Assembly (NCBI RefSeq): GCF_000422465.1
Contig: NZ_AULV01000017.1
Span: 118,350-182,349 of the forward strand
Direction: 5' to 3'
Length of the DNA: 64,000 nt
DNA from: Paenibacillus harenae DSM 16969
GTDB taxonomy: Bacteria > Bacillota > Bacilli > Paenibacillales > Paenibacillaceae
Shown: positions 27,836 through 35,411 of the stretch, one piece after another
Numbering within the stretch: the stretch's first letter is position 1
How the letters are laid out: each line of letters starts with the position of its first letter
Translations under genes and position numbers: made by a program
Notes under the pieces: generated by a model
Databases searched by the model: none
What the model was told of the DNA's origin: nothing
What the model saw: the letters and a program-made list of their open reading frames with translations, nothing else

Positions 27836-29815
27836 TTACTGCTTCAGATAGAACTGCGCGGGATGGGCTGCCCCAAGGGAACGGAACTCATCGGCCCAAA
27901 TCATATCCTCCGGAATATTGCCCATCTTGTTCGAAGCGGCAATCAAGGTCGGCGTCGGGCCCGCGTAGCCGATGATCCACTGATTTTTCATATGGATCTT
28001 GACGATCTCGCTACTCAGCCGGTTAATCTCTTCCGCCGTGCCGGCCGCCTTGATTTGATCCCAATACTCGAGAATCTTGGCGACATCGCCCTCCGGCTTC
28101 ACGCCTTCTTTGCCTCCGGAAGAAACATACAAGCCGTATTGACCGTACCACGGAGTCAGAACGCGAAGCGGCACAAGCGTGTCGGGACGGAAAGAGACGT
28201 TCACGACGGAGATGTTCTCGATGCTCGCCGGAACCTGATTCGAATATTTCAATTCCTGCAGCGTCGCCTGATCGACAATCTTCAGGTTCGTCTTAATCCC
28301 CATATCCTCGTAATACTTCTTAAGGAGCTCCGTATAATTGGCGCTGTCCTCCGAGGAATCCATAATCGTTATCGATAAATCCGAGCCGTCGGGGAACAGA
28401 CGGAAATTGTTTTTATCCCGTTTCGTTAAGCCAATCTCATCAAGCAATGCATTCGCGCGGTCAGGGTCGAAGGCAGCCCATTGATCCGCCCATCCTTCCT
28501 GATAGCCGATAAGACCTTCCGGTACGGAAGCCTGGATGGGATCCGCTATGCCGTTCGTCGCGATTTCCGTAATTTCGCCGCGGTTTACTCCGAGGGAAAG
28601 CGCCTCCCTGAACCGGATGTCCTGGAACAGCTTGCGAAGGTTAGGGTCATCGACCGTTTGGTTAAGCTGAATGCCCAAGGTCGACCAAGCGGGCTGCTGC
28701 CAAGGGATCACCCGGAAATCGCCCTTCTTCTCGTTTTCCTTCAGGACGGTGAAATCCTGCGCTCCAAACGTGGACAGATTAAAGTCTCCCGCCAAGGTGC
28801 CTAGAACCCGCTGGCTCGGATCCTGAATTTTCGTTGCGACAATTCGATCCATGTAAGGGAGCTGATTGCCGTCCGGATCCGTCTTCCAGTAGTACGGGTT
28901 GCGTTCCATGATGAACTGGTCGCCGTTCGGATCGTTCTTCGCCACCCATGCCCGGAGGGTCGGGATCTGCGGATAAATCCAGTAATAGTACCCGGTTTCC
29001 TTCAGGAATGCGGTCGTATCCTCGAAGCCCCACTCTTTGGCGATCGCAAGCGCCTTGGCTTCGCCTACAAGCTCCGGCAGAATCGTCTTGTGGAAATGGG
29101 CCGGCGCAAAAAACCACTTGTTGTCGATCGCGACCCGTTCAAGAAACTGGACGCTCGGGTATTTATGAACGACCTTGAACGAATAGTCGTCCACCTTCGT
29201 GACCGTCGCCAGCGCCTTATCGCCGGTTGCCGGGTCCACCGAGTAATACGCGTCGTAGATCGCTTTGCCGAAGGTTTCCTTTGTCAGCATGTGTTCCCAG
29301 TAGAACATCACATCGTCCGCCGTAAAAGGAACGCCGTCCGACCATTTCATGCCTTCCCTGAGATGGATAATGAACTCCGTGGCGTTTTCGTTGACCTCAT
29401 AGCTTTTGGCTACGTTCGGCTCGACGCCGCTGCCGTCCTTGTTGAACCGGAAGAGCGCTTCTTCCGTCGGCTGTCCCACGGACCACTTGTCTCCCGGTCC
29501 CGTCCAGGCCATCGTCCATTCTCCGCCGTACTGTCCAATCTCATCGACGACAGGCTCAACCATGACGTCCTCCTGCGCTGGGAGGCGCTCTGCCAGCGGG
29601 GGCAGCGAACCGGCGGATACAAGCCCCGCGAGCATAGGCGCTTCTTTGGCCGGTATCGTGCCGTTACCCACCGGACCTTCTTCCTTGACTGCAGGCTTAT
29701 TGTTGGATTCCCCTGCCGCAGACGATGGCTCCGGCGAATTGTTATTGTTGGTGCACCCTGCAGCGATAATGGAAATAATGACGAACAGAACAGCTAGAGC
29801 TTTCCTCTGTTTCAA
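27836..29815 (-). CDS. Opp-type (SBP_bac_5) substrate-binding lipoprotein, probably for oligosaccharides
   Basis: Lipid-anchored binding protein of 659 residues. The signal peptide ends with the lipobox SIIAAGC and is followed by an Asn/Ser/Pro/Glu linker. The family 5 signature is visible: FNKDGSGVEPNVAKSYEV, FIIHLREGMKWSDGVPFTADDV and later RFREALSLGVNRGEI. The start is TTG at 29815: GGAGGGG lies five bases upstream and the signal peptide begins here. The open frame runs to 29929 but that stretch spans no ribosome-binding site. First gene of an operon with two permeases, two ATPases, a HAD phosphatase and LacI. The sugar specificity is an inference from that regulation. Confidence 0.85.
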   Translation of the reverse strand: MKQRKALAVLFVIISIIAAGCTNNNNSPEPSSAAGESNNKPAVKEEGPVGNGTIPAKEAPMLAGLVSAGSLPPLAERLPAQEDVMVEPVVDEIGQYGGEWTMAWTGPGDKWSVGQPTEEALFRFNKDGSGVEPNVAKSYEVNENATEFIIHLREGMKWSDGVPFTADDVMFYWEHMLTKETFGKAIYDAYYSVDPATGDKALATVTKVDDYSFKVVHKYPSVQFLERVAIDNKWFFAPAHFHKTILPELVGEAKALAIAKEWGFEDTTAFLKETGYYYWIYPQIPTLRAWVAKNDPNGDQFIMERNPYYWKTDPDGNQLPYMDRIVATKIQDPSQRVLGTLAGDFNLSTFGAQDFTVLKENEKKGDFRVIPWQQPAWSTLGIQLNQTVDDPNLRKLFQDIRFREALSLGVNRGEITEIATNGIADPIQASVPEGLIGYQEGWADQWAAFDPDRANALLDEIGLTKRDKNNFRLFPDGSDLSITIMDSSEDSANYTELLKKYYEDMGIKTNLKIVDQATLQELKYSNQVPASIENISVVNVSFRPDTLVPLRVLTPWYGQYGLYVSSGGKEGVKPEGDVAKILEYWDQIKAAGTAEEINRLSSEIVKIHMKNQWIIGYAGPTPTLIAASNKMGNIPEDMIWADEFRSLGAAHPAQFYLKQ

Positions 29816-29935
29816 AATAACCCCTCCACTAGTGAACGATGTTTGGTTCGACTTGCGTTGTACTGCCCTTTGTTCTTGCTTATGCCGCCGATTCCCGGCT
29901 GCCATGAAGCCCCGACCGTTCACCTCCACCTCTTG

Positions 29936-29949
29936 TTAAACCGGTTTAA
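29936..29949. promoter_or_regulatory. LacI-type operator O1
   Basis: Perfect 14-bp palindrome TTAAACCGGTTTAA, 121 bp upstream of the TTG start of the Opp-type operon. Its CG-centred symmetry matches LacI-family operators. Confidence 0.7.
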
Positions 29950-29993
29950 TTTACGGTTAATTTTATGCTCGCTTTCCGAAAGAATGTGACCTA

Positions 29994-30007
29994 TTAAATC
30001 GGTTTAA
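29994..30007. promoter_or_regulatory. LacI-type operator O2
   Basis: TTAAATCGGTTTAA is a near-perfect palindrome and differs from O1 at one position. The centres are 58 bp apart, so two repressor dimers could bind on either side of the promoter region. Confidence 0.65.
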
Positions 30008-30025
30008 TACCTAATCAAGAAAAGT

Positions 30026-30039
30026 TGTAAGCGCTTCAT
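30026..30039 (+). promoter_or_regulatory. cre site (CcpA) upstream of the Opp-type operon
   Basis: TGTAAGCGCTTCAT matches 13 of 14 positions of the cre consensus. It lies 19 bp beyond operator O2, which suggests joint control by a specific LacI repressor and CcpA. This is the best cre match in the window. Confidence 0.6.
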
Positions 30040-30382
30040 TATATGCTTTGACATGCGGCGCGATGACAATAATTGTTGTTACAAGGTCAAATGATTCGCT
30101 TCCTAGTTCCTTTTCAACCCACCTTGCATGTCGGCGATCGCCTCCCGGTGCGTCCACATTTACGTACAGCCCCGCCACTCCGGTATCATGGTAGCACCTG
30201 GCAAAAAACGCTGTCAACGCAATGTAAACCACGTGTAAACAGGCACGCTTCGGGCAAACCGCTCCTGCTTCTTCGTGCTGCCCGGTTCTGATCCGTCCTT
30301 TGGCGGCAAAAGCGAACGTTACGCCGTGAAAGCTAAGCCCAAGTAAACGCGAGATTTACAAATTCTTTGAATCGATCAAATT
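30040..30382. other. intergenic stretch without a convincing gene
   Basis: An open frame on the minus strand (30011-30232) lacks a ribosome-binding site and recognisable family. TTGACA near 30211-30216 (minus strand) is -35-like, but it is 190 bp from the operators. Nothing else is supported here. Confidence 0.5.
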
Positions 30383-30412
30383 GAAAAAGCCTCCCGGAAG
30401 GGAGGCTTTTTC
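30383..30412. terminator. bidirectional terminator after the ABC-F gene
   Basis: Stem GAAAAAGCCTCCC / GGGAGGCTTTTTC with a GGAA loop. It has a T run on both strands and lies 80 bp beyond the stop codon of the minus-strand ABC-F gene. Confidence 0.85.
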
Positions 30413-30491
30413 TGCACAATCGACGCGGCTTCAGCAGAGACAAATCCCTGTGCTATTCGGATGCCCGCAATTTCCGGCTCGTAGAGTCACA

Positions 30492-31970
30492 TTAGAGCTC
30501 AATGGTCTTGGTAGCAACATTTTTGCAAAATTCACTGTCATGCTCCACGAAAAGAATGGTTGGCGAATGTTCAAGCAACAGCTCTTCAATTTGCATGCGG
30601 GAAATAATATCGATAAAATTAAGCGGCTCATCCCAAATATGCAAATGAACCTTCTCGCAAAGGCTTTTTGCAAGGAGCACTTTCTTCTTCTGGCCGCCGC
30701 TGAAAGCCGACATATCCTTTTCAAATTGAATTCTGGAAAAATCAAGCTTTCTTAAAATGGACTTAAACAGGCTTTCATCAATCCCGTTGTCTCTGGCGTA
30801 GTCCGTTAAATTGCCCTGCAAATGCGAGGTATCCTGGGAAACATAAGATATTTGAAGCTGGCTTCCTTTTCTGAAGGTGCCCGTATAGTTGATATCCTCG
30901 CCGCAAATCAGTTTGATCAAGCTCGATTTTCCAGAGCCGTTTTGACCTGAAAGCGCAATTCGGTCACCCTGCTCAATCGTAAAGCTGATATCAGCGCAAA
31001 CCGTGTTCTCTCCGTAATAAATCGACACATGTTCAAGCTCGGCAAGCTGGTTTTTATGAAAAGCAAGCTGTGAAATTTTCAAGCTTTCAGAGCTTTCTAT
31101 ATTTTTAAGGAGCGTAGACCTTTCATCAATAGCCGATTGCTGCCTTTGCTCAATGGATTTAGATCGTTTCATCATTTTAGCAGCCTTGTGGCCGACATAC
31201 CCTTTATCTACCTTGGAACCGGAATTTCTTGTCCCGTTTTTCGTTTTTTCCACTTCGTGCGACCAGTTGCTCGTTCGTTTAGCGGCATCCGATAATTGTT
31301 TAATGTCTTTTCTAAGCTTCTCGTTCTCTGCAAGCTCGAACTGATCCTGCCTCTTTTTATTTTCCCGCCAATCGGAGAAATTGCCTTTTTGAATCTCTAC
31401 GTTGGTCTTGTTGATGGAAAGAATGTGGTCTACGCAGTTATCGAGAAAGGATCTGTCGTGAGACACCAGAATAAAGCCTTTTTTAGTATTCAGATAATCA
31501 CTGACAAGCTTTCTTGCATGTACATCCAGGTGATTGGTAGGTTCATCAATTAACAGAAAGCTGTTCTCCTTCAGAAATAGCGTCGCGAGCAGCACCTTCG
31601 TCTGCTCTCCGTTCGACAAGGACTCGAAGGGCCGGTATAGCACATCCTCCGACACCTTTAACAGTGTAAGCTCGCGCATCAATTGCCAGTGAAGATAATC
31701 CGGATAAATTGCGTCGATGACTTCATAGGTGAGCTTCTCCTTGTTCTCGACATGAAAAGGAAAATATTCAAAATTAACATTAGCCGAAATATTTCCGCCG
31801 TATTCATATTTACCAAGCAGCAAGTTCAGAAATGTAGTCTTACCTCTGCCGTTTCTTCCCGTAAACCCTAATTTCCAATCGGTATCCAATTGAAAGCTAA
31901 AGTTGTCGAATATATGATCGTAACTGCCGTCGTAGGCAAAAGTCAGATTTGTCACTTTTATTAATGACAT
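30492..31970 (-). CDS. ABC-F ribosomal protection protein of the Lsa type
   Basis: Cytoplasmic ATPase of 492 residues with two ABC domains and no membrane segment. Domain 1: Walker A GRNGRGKTT (about 38-46), signature LSNGEQTKV, Walker B LLIDEPTNHLD. Domain 2: Walker A GQNGSGKSS, signature FSGGQKKKV, Walker B-like HIWDEPLNFID. The charged linker between them would be the antibiotic-resistance domain that enters the ribosomal E site and displaces lincosamide, streptogramin A or pleuromutilin drugs. Lsa-type membership is judged from overall similarity and not confirmed. The DNA is clearly more AT-rich than its neighbours, which suggests transfer. GGAGG lies 9 bases before the ATG, and an attenuator-like leader precedes it. 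Confidence 0.85.
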   Translation of the reverse strand: MSLIKVTNLTFAYDGSYDHIFDNFSFQLDTDWKLGFTGRNGRGKTTFLNLLLGKYEYGGNISANVNFEYFPFHVENKEKLTYEVIDAIYPDYLHWQLMRELTLLKVSEDVLYRPFESLSNGEQTKVLLATLFLKENSFLLIDEPTNHLDVHARKLVSDYLNTKKGFILVSHDRSFLDNCVDHILSINKTNVEIQKGNFSDWRENKKRQDQFELAENEKLRKDIKQLSDAAKRTSNWSHEVEKTKNGTRNSGSKVDKGYVGHKAAKMMKRSKSIEQRQQSAIDERSTLLKNIESSESLKISQLAFHKNQLAELEHVSIYYGENTVCADISFTIEQGDRIALSGQNGSGKSSLIKLICGEDINYTGTFRKGSQLQISYVSQDTSHLQGNLTDYARDNGIDESLFKSILRKLDFSRIQFEKDMSAFSGGQKKKVLLAKSLCEKVHLHIWDEPLNFIDIISRMQIEELLLEHSPTILFVEHDSEFCKNVATKTIEL

Positions 31971-31989
31971 AAATGATATCCTCCTGTTA

Positions 31990-32031
31990 CATAAAAAATA
32001 AAAGCTACAAGAAAGTTACTTTCTTGTAGCT
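31990..32031 (-). terminator. leader terminator (attenuator) before the ABC-F gene
   Basis: On the minus strand a perfect 13-bp stem, AGCTACAAGAAAG / CTTTCTTGTAGCT with loop TAA (32003-32031), is followed by TTTATTTTTT and then the ribosome-binding site of the ABC-F gene. A terminator placed directly before the start codon means the gene is read only when termination is avoided. Confidence 0.8.
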
Positions 32032-32138
32032 CAAATAAATACAACAGCAAATCCAACCCGCAGCTGCGGAGTCGGATAAGGATATATTGAATTTGAGTGA
32101 AAAGAGTCCGTAACTTTCTTGCATAACGAATAAAACAT
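32031..32138 (-). CDS. candidate leader peptide of the ABC-F attenuator
   Basis: A 35-codon frame starting at ATG 32138 (MFYSLCKKVT...) and stopping exactly at the base of the terminator stem. Codons 6-10 contain CAAGAAAGTTAC (32121-32110), which is perfectly complementary over 12 bases to the distal arm of the terminator (32019-32008). An alternative 39-codon frame starts at ATG 32124 and ends inside the stem. Neither has a strong ribosome-binding site. The leader also holds the palindrome CCGCAGCTGCGG (32058-32069). Translation of either frame is inferred. Confidence 0.4.
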   Translation of the reverse strand: MFYSLCKKVTDSFHSNSIYPYPTPQLRVGFAVVFI

Positions 32139-32275
32139 GCGAAAAATACCGCTCGTATTGTTTTATTTATTCGCAAGAAATATTACATACTTTTCAACTC
32201 CATTCGTTAAATTAAGGGTATCTTAACATAGATATTTTTTAATTTCAACAATTGAACACTCAGCGCCTCTAAAAC

Positions 32276-32572
32276 TTAGAGAGTAAAAAAGCCGAAAAGA
32301 GATAGCGGCCACAGCAGCGGGATCAAGCCGACCCATACCGCTCTCCGGAATTTGCGCTTGTGATAAAATATCCAGCTGGCGATGCCGGCTCCGATAAATG
32401 CCAGGGGATAACACATAAAGATTATATAGGACGTCTTCTGCACGGTGCTTATCGTATCGTATTGGTCCAGCATCGTGAGCGTCAGGATTGCGAATAAAAG
32501 CCATGCCGCCGTGATCAAAACATAGATAATCTGGCTAATCAGTAGAAAGAGACCTGCTTTAACATTTTTCAC
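32276..32572 (-). CDS. small membrane protein of unknown function
   Basis: Hypothetical protein of 98 residues with three hydrophobic segments (about 5-28, 45-64, 78-97), ending in FGFFTL. No family was recognised. The start is placed at GTG 32572, with GAGGGG ten bases upstream; a TTG at 32590 has no such site. It lies on the same strand as the two GNAT-like genes but is separated from them by about 190 bp, so co-transcription is uncertain. Confidence 0.55.
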   Translation of the reverse strand: MKNVKAGLFLLISQIIYVLITAAWLLFAILTLTMLDQYDTISTVQKTSYIIFMCYPLAFIGAGIASWIFYHKRKFRRAVWVGLIPLLWPLSLFGFFTL

Positions 32573-32668
32573 GTCATGATGACCCCTCAAGTGGAAGATT
32601 ATTATCGTTGCTTAACTAGAACGTTCTTATTATTCGGCTTTCTTTGCCGGCATATGGACCAGGATCTA

Positions 32669-32710
32669 TTAACTAATGAAGCGTTGTTTGATTGCTTTTT
32701 GACATGTCAT
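32669..32710 (-). CDS. possible 13-codon mini-ORF
   Basis: A strong GGAGG (32719-32715) is followed by overlapping ATG codons. ATG 32710 would give a 13-residue peptide starting MTCQKAIKQR; ATG 32705 in another frame gives a 10-residue one starting MSKSNQ. It lies 57 bp downstream of the first GNAT-like gene. It may be a real tiny gene, the relic of a lost one, or chance. Confidence 0.18.
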   Translation of the reverse strand: MTCQKAIKQRFIS

Positions 32711-32766
32711 CATTCCTCCAATATTTATAATCGCCATTTTCATGCGCGGTTCCTATCTTACCGACT

Positions 32767-33273
32767 TCAACGGAATCGGCCGCAAAATCCGGCGAATGCG
32801 TCGTAAGGGGTGGAATAAACGTGGAAGGGGCCATACAGCGTATCGATCGTTTCGATCCTGTCGGAGATCTTCCGGTAGAGCCCGTTCGTGTAATGATTAT
32901 CGGCTGACGTCGGAATCCGTACTTCCTTGACGTCTCCGCTCAGCTCCCCAATCTTCGCCGCCAGCACCTGCAGCCCTCTTATAAAGGTCCGGTTGCTCCG
33001 ATACTTGTCCGCAAAATAACAGTTCCCGAGTACTGCGATCTCTTTATTGTTAAACCCATGTTTCTCCAAACCGAGAACAAAGCTCCCCATGCCGATGACC
33101 TCATCCAGCTCGTCCGTCAAAATTGCCGCACTCCCATTCCTGATGCAGTTTTTGACGTCCGTGAGCGCGTGAGTTACTTGATACCCCGGAATAATGCGCT
33201 GCCGATGCTCCATATAAAATTCCGTAAATCTGCTCCACTGTCCATTATTTTCGCATATTTCGAATTTCACCAT
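32767..33273 (-). CDS. GNAT-like acyltransferase domain protein, paralogue 1
   Basis: Protein of 168 residues with a GNAT-like outline: a beta strand and turn at AAILTDELDEVIGMGSFVLG, then IAVLGNCYFADKYRSNRTFIRGLQVLAAKI, which resembles the acetyl-CoA-binding beta4-alpha3 element although the classic Q/RxxGxG/A is degenerate, and VKEVRIPTSADNHYTNGLYRKI. The acceptor is unknown. It has exactly the same length as the protein at 33514-34020 and a similar end (GPFHVYSTPYDAFAGF here, GVLDFYTIPLGRLLKF there), so the two look like diverged paralogues. AAGGAG lies 8 bases before the ATG. A 21-codon gene diverges from it. Confidence 0.6.
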   Translation of the reverse strand: MVKFEICENNGQWSRFTEFYMEHRQRIIPGYQVTHALTDVKNCIRNGSAAILTDELDEVIGMGSFVLGLEKHGFNNKEIAVLGNCYFADKYRSNRTFIRGLQVLAAKIGELSGDVKEVRIPTSADNHYTNGLYRKISDRIETIDTLYGPFHVYSTPYDAFAGFCGRFR

Positions 33274-33327
33274 CTTGTTTTCTCCTTCCTAAACTGGTAT
33301 TTTTCAAAAAAAATATATTTAGACTTG

Positions 33328-33333
33328 TATAAT
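33328..33333 (+). promoter_or_regulatory. possible -10 box for the 21-codon gene
   Basis: A perfect TATAAT in an AT-rich stretch, 57 bp before the ATG at 33385. A second candidate pair is TTGTAT (33325) with TATATT (33348) at 17 bp. The -35 boxes are weak, so the assignment is tentative. Confidence 0.3.
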
Positions 33334-33384
33334 CACAAATTATAGATTATATTTCTATTAAATCCATTATAAGGAGGCATTCGA

Positions 33385-33450
33385 ATGGGAGCTCCTGCTT
33401 GCAGCGCGCCAATGGCGTCCACCATCGATAGGGACACTGCGCAGTACTAA
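33385..33450 (+). CDS. 21-residue peptide gene between two GNAT-like genes
   Basis: A short gene with an ideal ribosome-binding site: AAGGAGG, seven bases, ATG. The peptide begins MGAPACSAPM and ends DTAQY. It has one Cys (position 6), two Pro, a Gly/Ala/Ser/Pro-rich first half and a polar, charged second half, the outline of a leaderless signalling peptide or a small modified peptide. It has AT-rich promoter-like sequence upstream and a strong hairpin 18 bp after its stop. It is divergent from GNAT-like paralogue 1 and convergent with paralogue 2. No family was recognised, and expression is inferred from the signals alone. Confidence 0.45.
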   Translation: MGAPACSAPMASTIDRDTAQY

Positions 33451-33468
33451 TTGATCGATCAACACCGG

Positions 33469-33491
33469 TGGCCGGCAGACATTGCCGGCCA
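33469..33491. terminator. hairpin between the peptide gene and GNAT-like gene 2
   Basis: A perfect 9-bp stem TGGCCGGCA / TGCCGGCCA with loop GACAT. There is no long T run, so it is a weak or bidirectional terminator, or an mRNA-stabilising hairpin. Confidence 0.5.
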
Positions 33492-33513
33492 TTCCAGTCT
33501 ATGTCGCTCTCGC

Positions 33514-34020
33514 CTAAATCCTTTGATAGGGATCGAACTTGAGCAAACGCCCCAGCGGGATCGTATAGAAATCGAGAACGCCGCACGGGGGTTCCGTTGT
33601 CTTCGAATGTGTCGCAAGCTTGCTGAACATTCTCCGGTTATCCTCCGTAGCCGGCGCAAAAAATACCACTTCCCGAACTTCTCTTTGCGATTCGAGAAGC
33701 TTCTGGATAAACATGCGCAGCACGGATAACAAAGCCGCTCCGCCCCTCCAACTTTCCTTAAAGTAGAGTAGATGGACCTCGATTCTTCCCGGATCCTTGT
33801 AATCGTCTTCAAGCGTTCCCGCCGTATGTGCCAATACAGCCGCTATTTGGCCGTCACTATCCGTGCCGATCATGAAGCCGTTATCTTCCATCGCGTAAAC
33901 AAGCGAGTTCATGACCGTACTCCAGTTATACAGCAGTCCGAGGTCCGTTCCATGCCGGCATAAAAATATCACGCCGTTTTCTCTATCTTCTTCCGTCTCG
34001 GCTATCGACCATGTGATCAT
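33514..34020 (-). CDS. GNAT-like acyltransferase domain protein, paralogue 2
   Basis: Protein of 168 residues with a GNAT-like fold pattern: NGFMIGTDSDGQIAAVLAHTA, then IEVHLLYFKESWRGGAALLSVLRMFIQKL (beta4-alpha3, with a degenerate acyl-CoA loop WRGGAA) and VREVVFFAPATEDNRRMFSKLA (beta5-alpha4). The partner at 32767-33273 has the same length and a similar end. The function could be acylation of a peptide, protein or small molecule, or self-protection; nothing in the sequence decides this. The 21-codon gene lies between the two and points towards this one. Confidence 0.6.
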   Translation of the reverse strand: MITWSIAETEEDRENGVIFLCRHGTDLGLLYNWSTVMNSLVYAMEDNGFMIGTDSDGQIAAVLAHTAGTLEDDYKDPGRIEVHLLYFKESWRGGAALLSVLRMFIQKLLESQREVREVVFFAPATEDNRRMFSKLATHSKTTEPPCGVLDFYTIPLGRLLKFDPYQRI

Positions 34021-34182
34021 TCGGCCGCACTCCTTTGCTTTCGTATCCTGAGCGAAGCTTCAAAAGTTCGAACTTATTTCCTCCTCCATTTTACCTATGT
34101 CGCCTGCGTGCAAACTGAAAAGAAAGCGCTTCATGTAAGGTATTGGCCCATTCCTATAAAAAAAATGTCAGAAAAACAAGAA

Positions 34183-34216
34183 AAAACGGCTTCTCCATGA
34201 TTGGAAAAGCCGTTTT
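34183..34216. terminator. terminator after the SARP-type regulator gene
   Basis: Stem AAAACGGCTT / AAGCCGTTTT with a 14-base loop. It lies 29 bp past the stop codon of the minus-strand regulator, with T-rich flanks on both strands. Confidence 0.75.
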
Positions 34217-34244
34217 CGATCTAATAGCTGATACTGGCTGCCGT

Positions 34245-35378
34245 TCAAAACATGGATGCCGGATTCGCGGATAAGCGAGTAAAGTCCAGCATAGAAGAAT
34301 CCTCCGCGTCATCAAGTAAATCTACCATCAGCTTATAATACGCCAGCGCATCCTCGTTTCTATTCATTAACAGCAGGAGAGCGACCATCTTGGCATGCAG
34401 CCGCTCATCCAGCGGCAGCAGATGAACGAGCTTCCGCATCGGATCAAGCGCCATTTCGTGCCGATTTTGCTTGACGTAAACATCCGCCATTACTTCCAGC
34501 AGCTTGATATGGCTCAGCTCAAGCTCGGCCTGGCGCGGCGCCGCCCACCCATACCCGCTGCCGGCAAGAAAGCCGTCCCCGTACAGCCGGATGGCCCTAA
34601 TCAAATGCGTCAGGGAATTCGCGCTCTCATACTGTAGGCATGCTTTCTCGTATTCCGCCACATCATCGTCCAGCAGGGCGGGCCACCGCAAGCAATAGCT
34701 GCCTCCCGCCGTCTTCATTTGCTCCACGATTCCGTGCAGGCCGCCAGCTTCAAGATCCTTCCGGAGCTGATATACCGTCGAATGCAGATTGACCTGCGCC
34801 CGCTCCACGTCCCGGTCTTCCCAGAGGCTATCCAAAATTTGAGCTTTGCTGACCGACTTTCCCCTCGCATGATGCAAATAAGCCAGCAGCTCCCTGCCCT
34901 TGGAGTTGCGGAACCGTACCGGTTCCCCTTCGGCCGTCGTGACGGAAAAAGGGCCGAAACTGCGGACGGCAAGCCTTCGCTCCGGAGATGATTCCGCTCC
35001 CTCGCGCCGGCTGCTGCGTTTCTCGAAGCGCTTCAGCGTTCTGGCCAGATCGTCTTCCACGATCGGCTTGAGCAAATAATCGAGCGCCTCCACTTCGAAA
35101 GCGTCGCGGGCATACTCCTCATGCGCCGTCAGGAAAGCAATGTGGATCTCCGGCCGGACTTCGCTCAGCCGCCTAGCCAGCTCCACGCCGTTCATTCCTT
35201 GCATCTCGATATCGAGAAACGCCAGATCAATCGGCTCCGCCGTCGTTAACACATATTCAAGCAACAGCCTCGGGCTGTCGAACAAGCCGTTAACCCGCAC
35301 GCCTTCCATCTCTTGCAGCAGCTTGCCCACTCTTCGAAGAGCGGGCTGCTCATCGTCAATGGCGATCACCCGGATCAT
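34245..35378 (-). CDS. response regulator with SARP/BTAD output domain
   Basis: Response regulator of 377 residues. The receiver domain (1-120) has D8/D9, phospho-acceptor D56 (AFLDIEMQGMNG) and K104 (LLKP). After a linker comes a winged-helix Trans_reg_C/SARP domain (about 135-225, with LLAYLHHARGKSVSKAQILDSLWED) and then a helical BTAD domain of TPR-like repeats to the end. SARP-type output domains are common in actinomycetes and also occur in Paenibacillus. The ATG follows GGAGGAACAACG. The gene lies 33 bp after the hybrid kinase gene, so the two form a signalling pair. The target genes are not evident. Confidence 0.88.
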   Translation of the reverse strand: MIRVIAIDDEQPALRRVGKLLQEMEGVRVNGLFDSPRLLLEYVLTTAEPIDLAFLDIEMQGMNGVELARRLSEVRPEIHIAFLTAHEEYARDAFEVEALDYLLKPIVEDDLARTLKRFEKRSSRREGAESSPERRLAVRSFGPFSVTTAEGEPVRFRNSKGRELLAYLHHARGKSVSKAQILDSLWEDRDVERAQVNLHSTVYQLRKDLEAGGLHGIVEQMKTAGGSYCLRWPALLDDDVAEYEKACLQYESANSLTHLIRAIRLYGDGFLAGSGYGWAAPRQAELELSHIKLLEVMADVYVKQNRHEMALDPMRKLVHLLPLDERLHAKMVALLLLMNRNEDALAYYKLMVDLLDDAEDSSMLDFTRLSANPASMF

Positions 35379-35411
35379 CGTTGTTCCTCCTCAACCAATT
35401 GTACAGCCAAG

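Noticed and set aside
30011..30232. 73-codon minus-strand frame upstream of the Opp-type operon
   Set aside because: GTG start without a ribosome-binding site, no family, and it runs into the operator region. A decayed gene cannot be excluded.
33347..33586. 79-codon minus-strand frame over the 21-codon peptide gene
   Set aside because: It overlaps the end of GNAT-like gene 2 out of frame, with no ribosome-binding site. The plus-strand short gene has far better signals.
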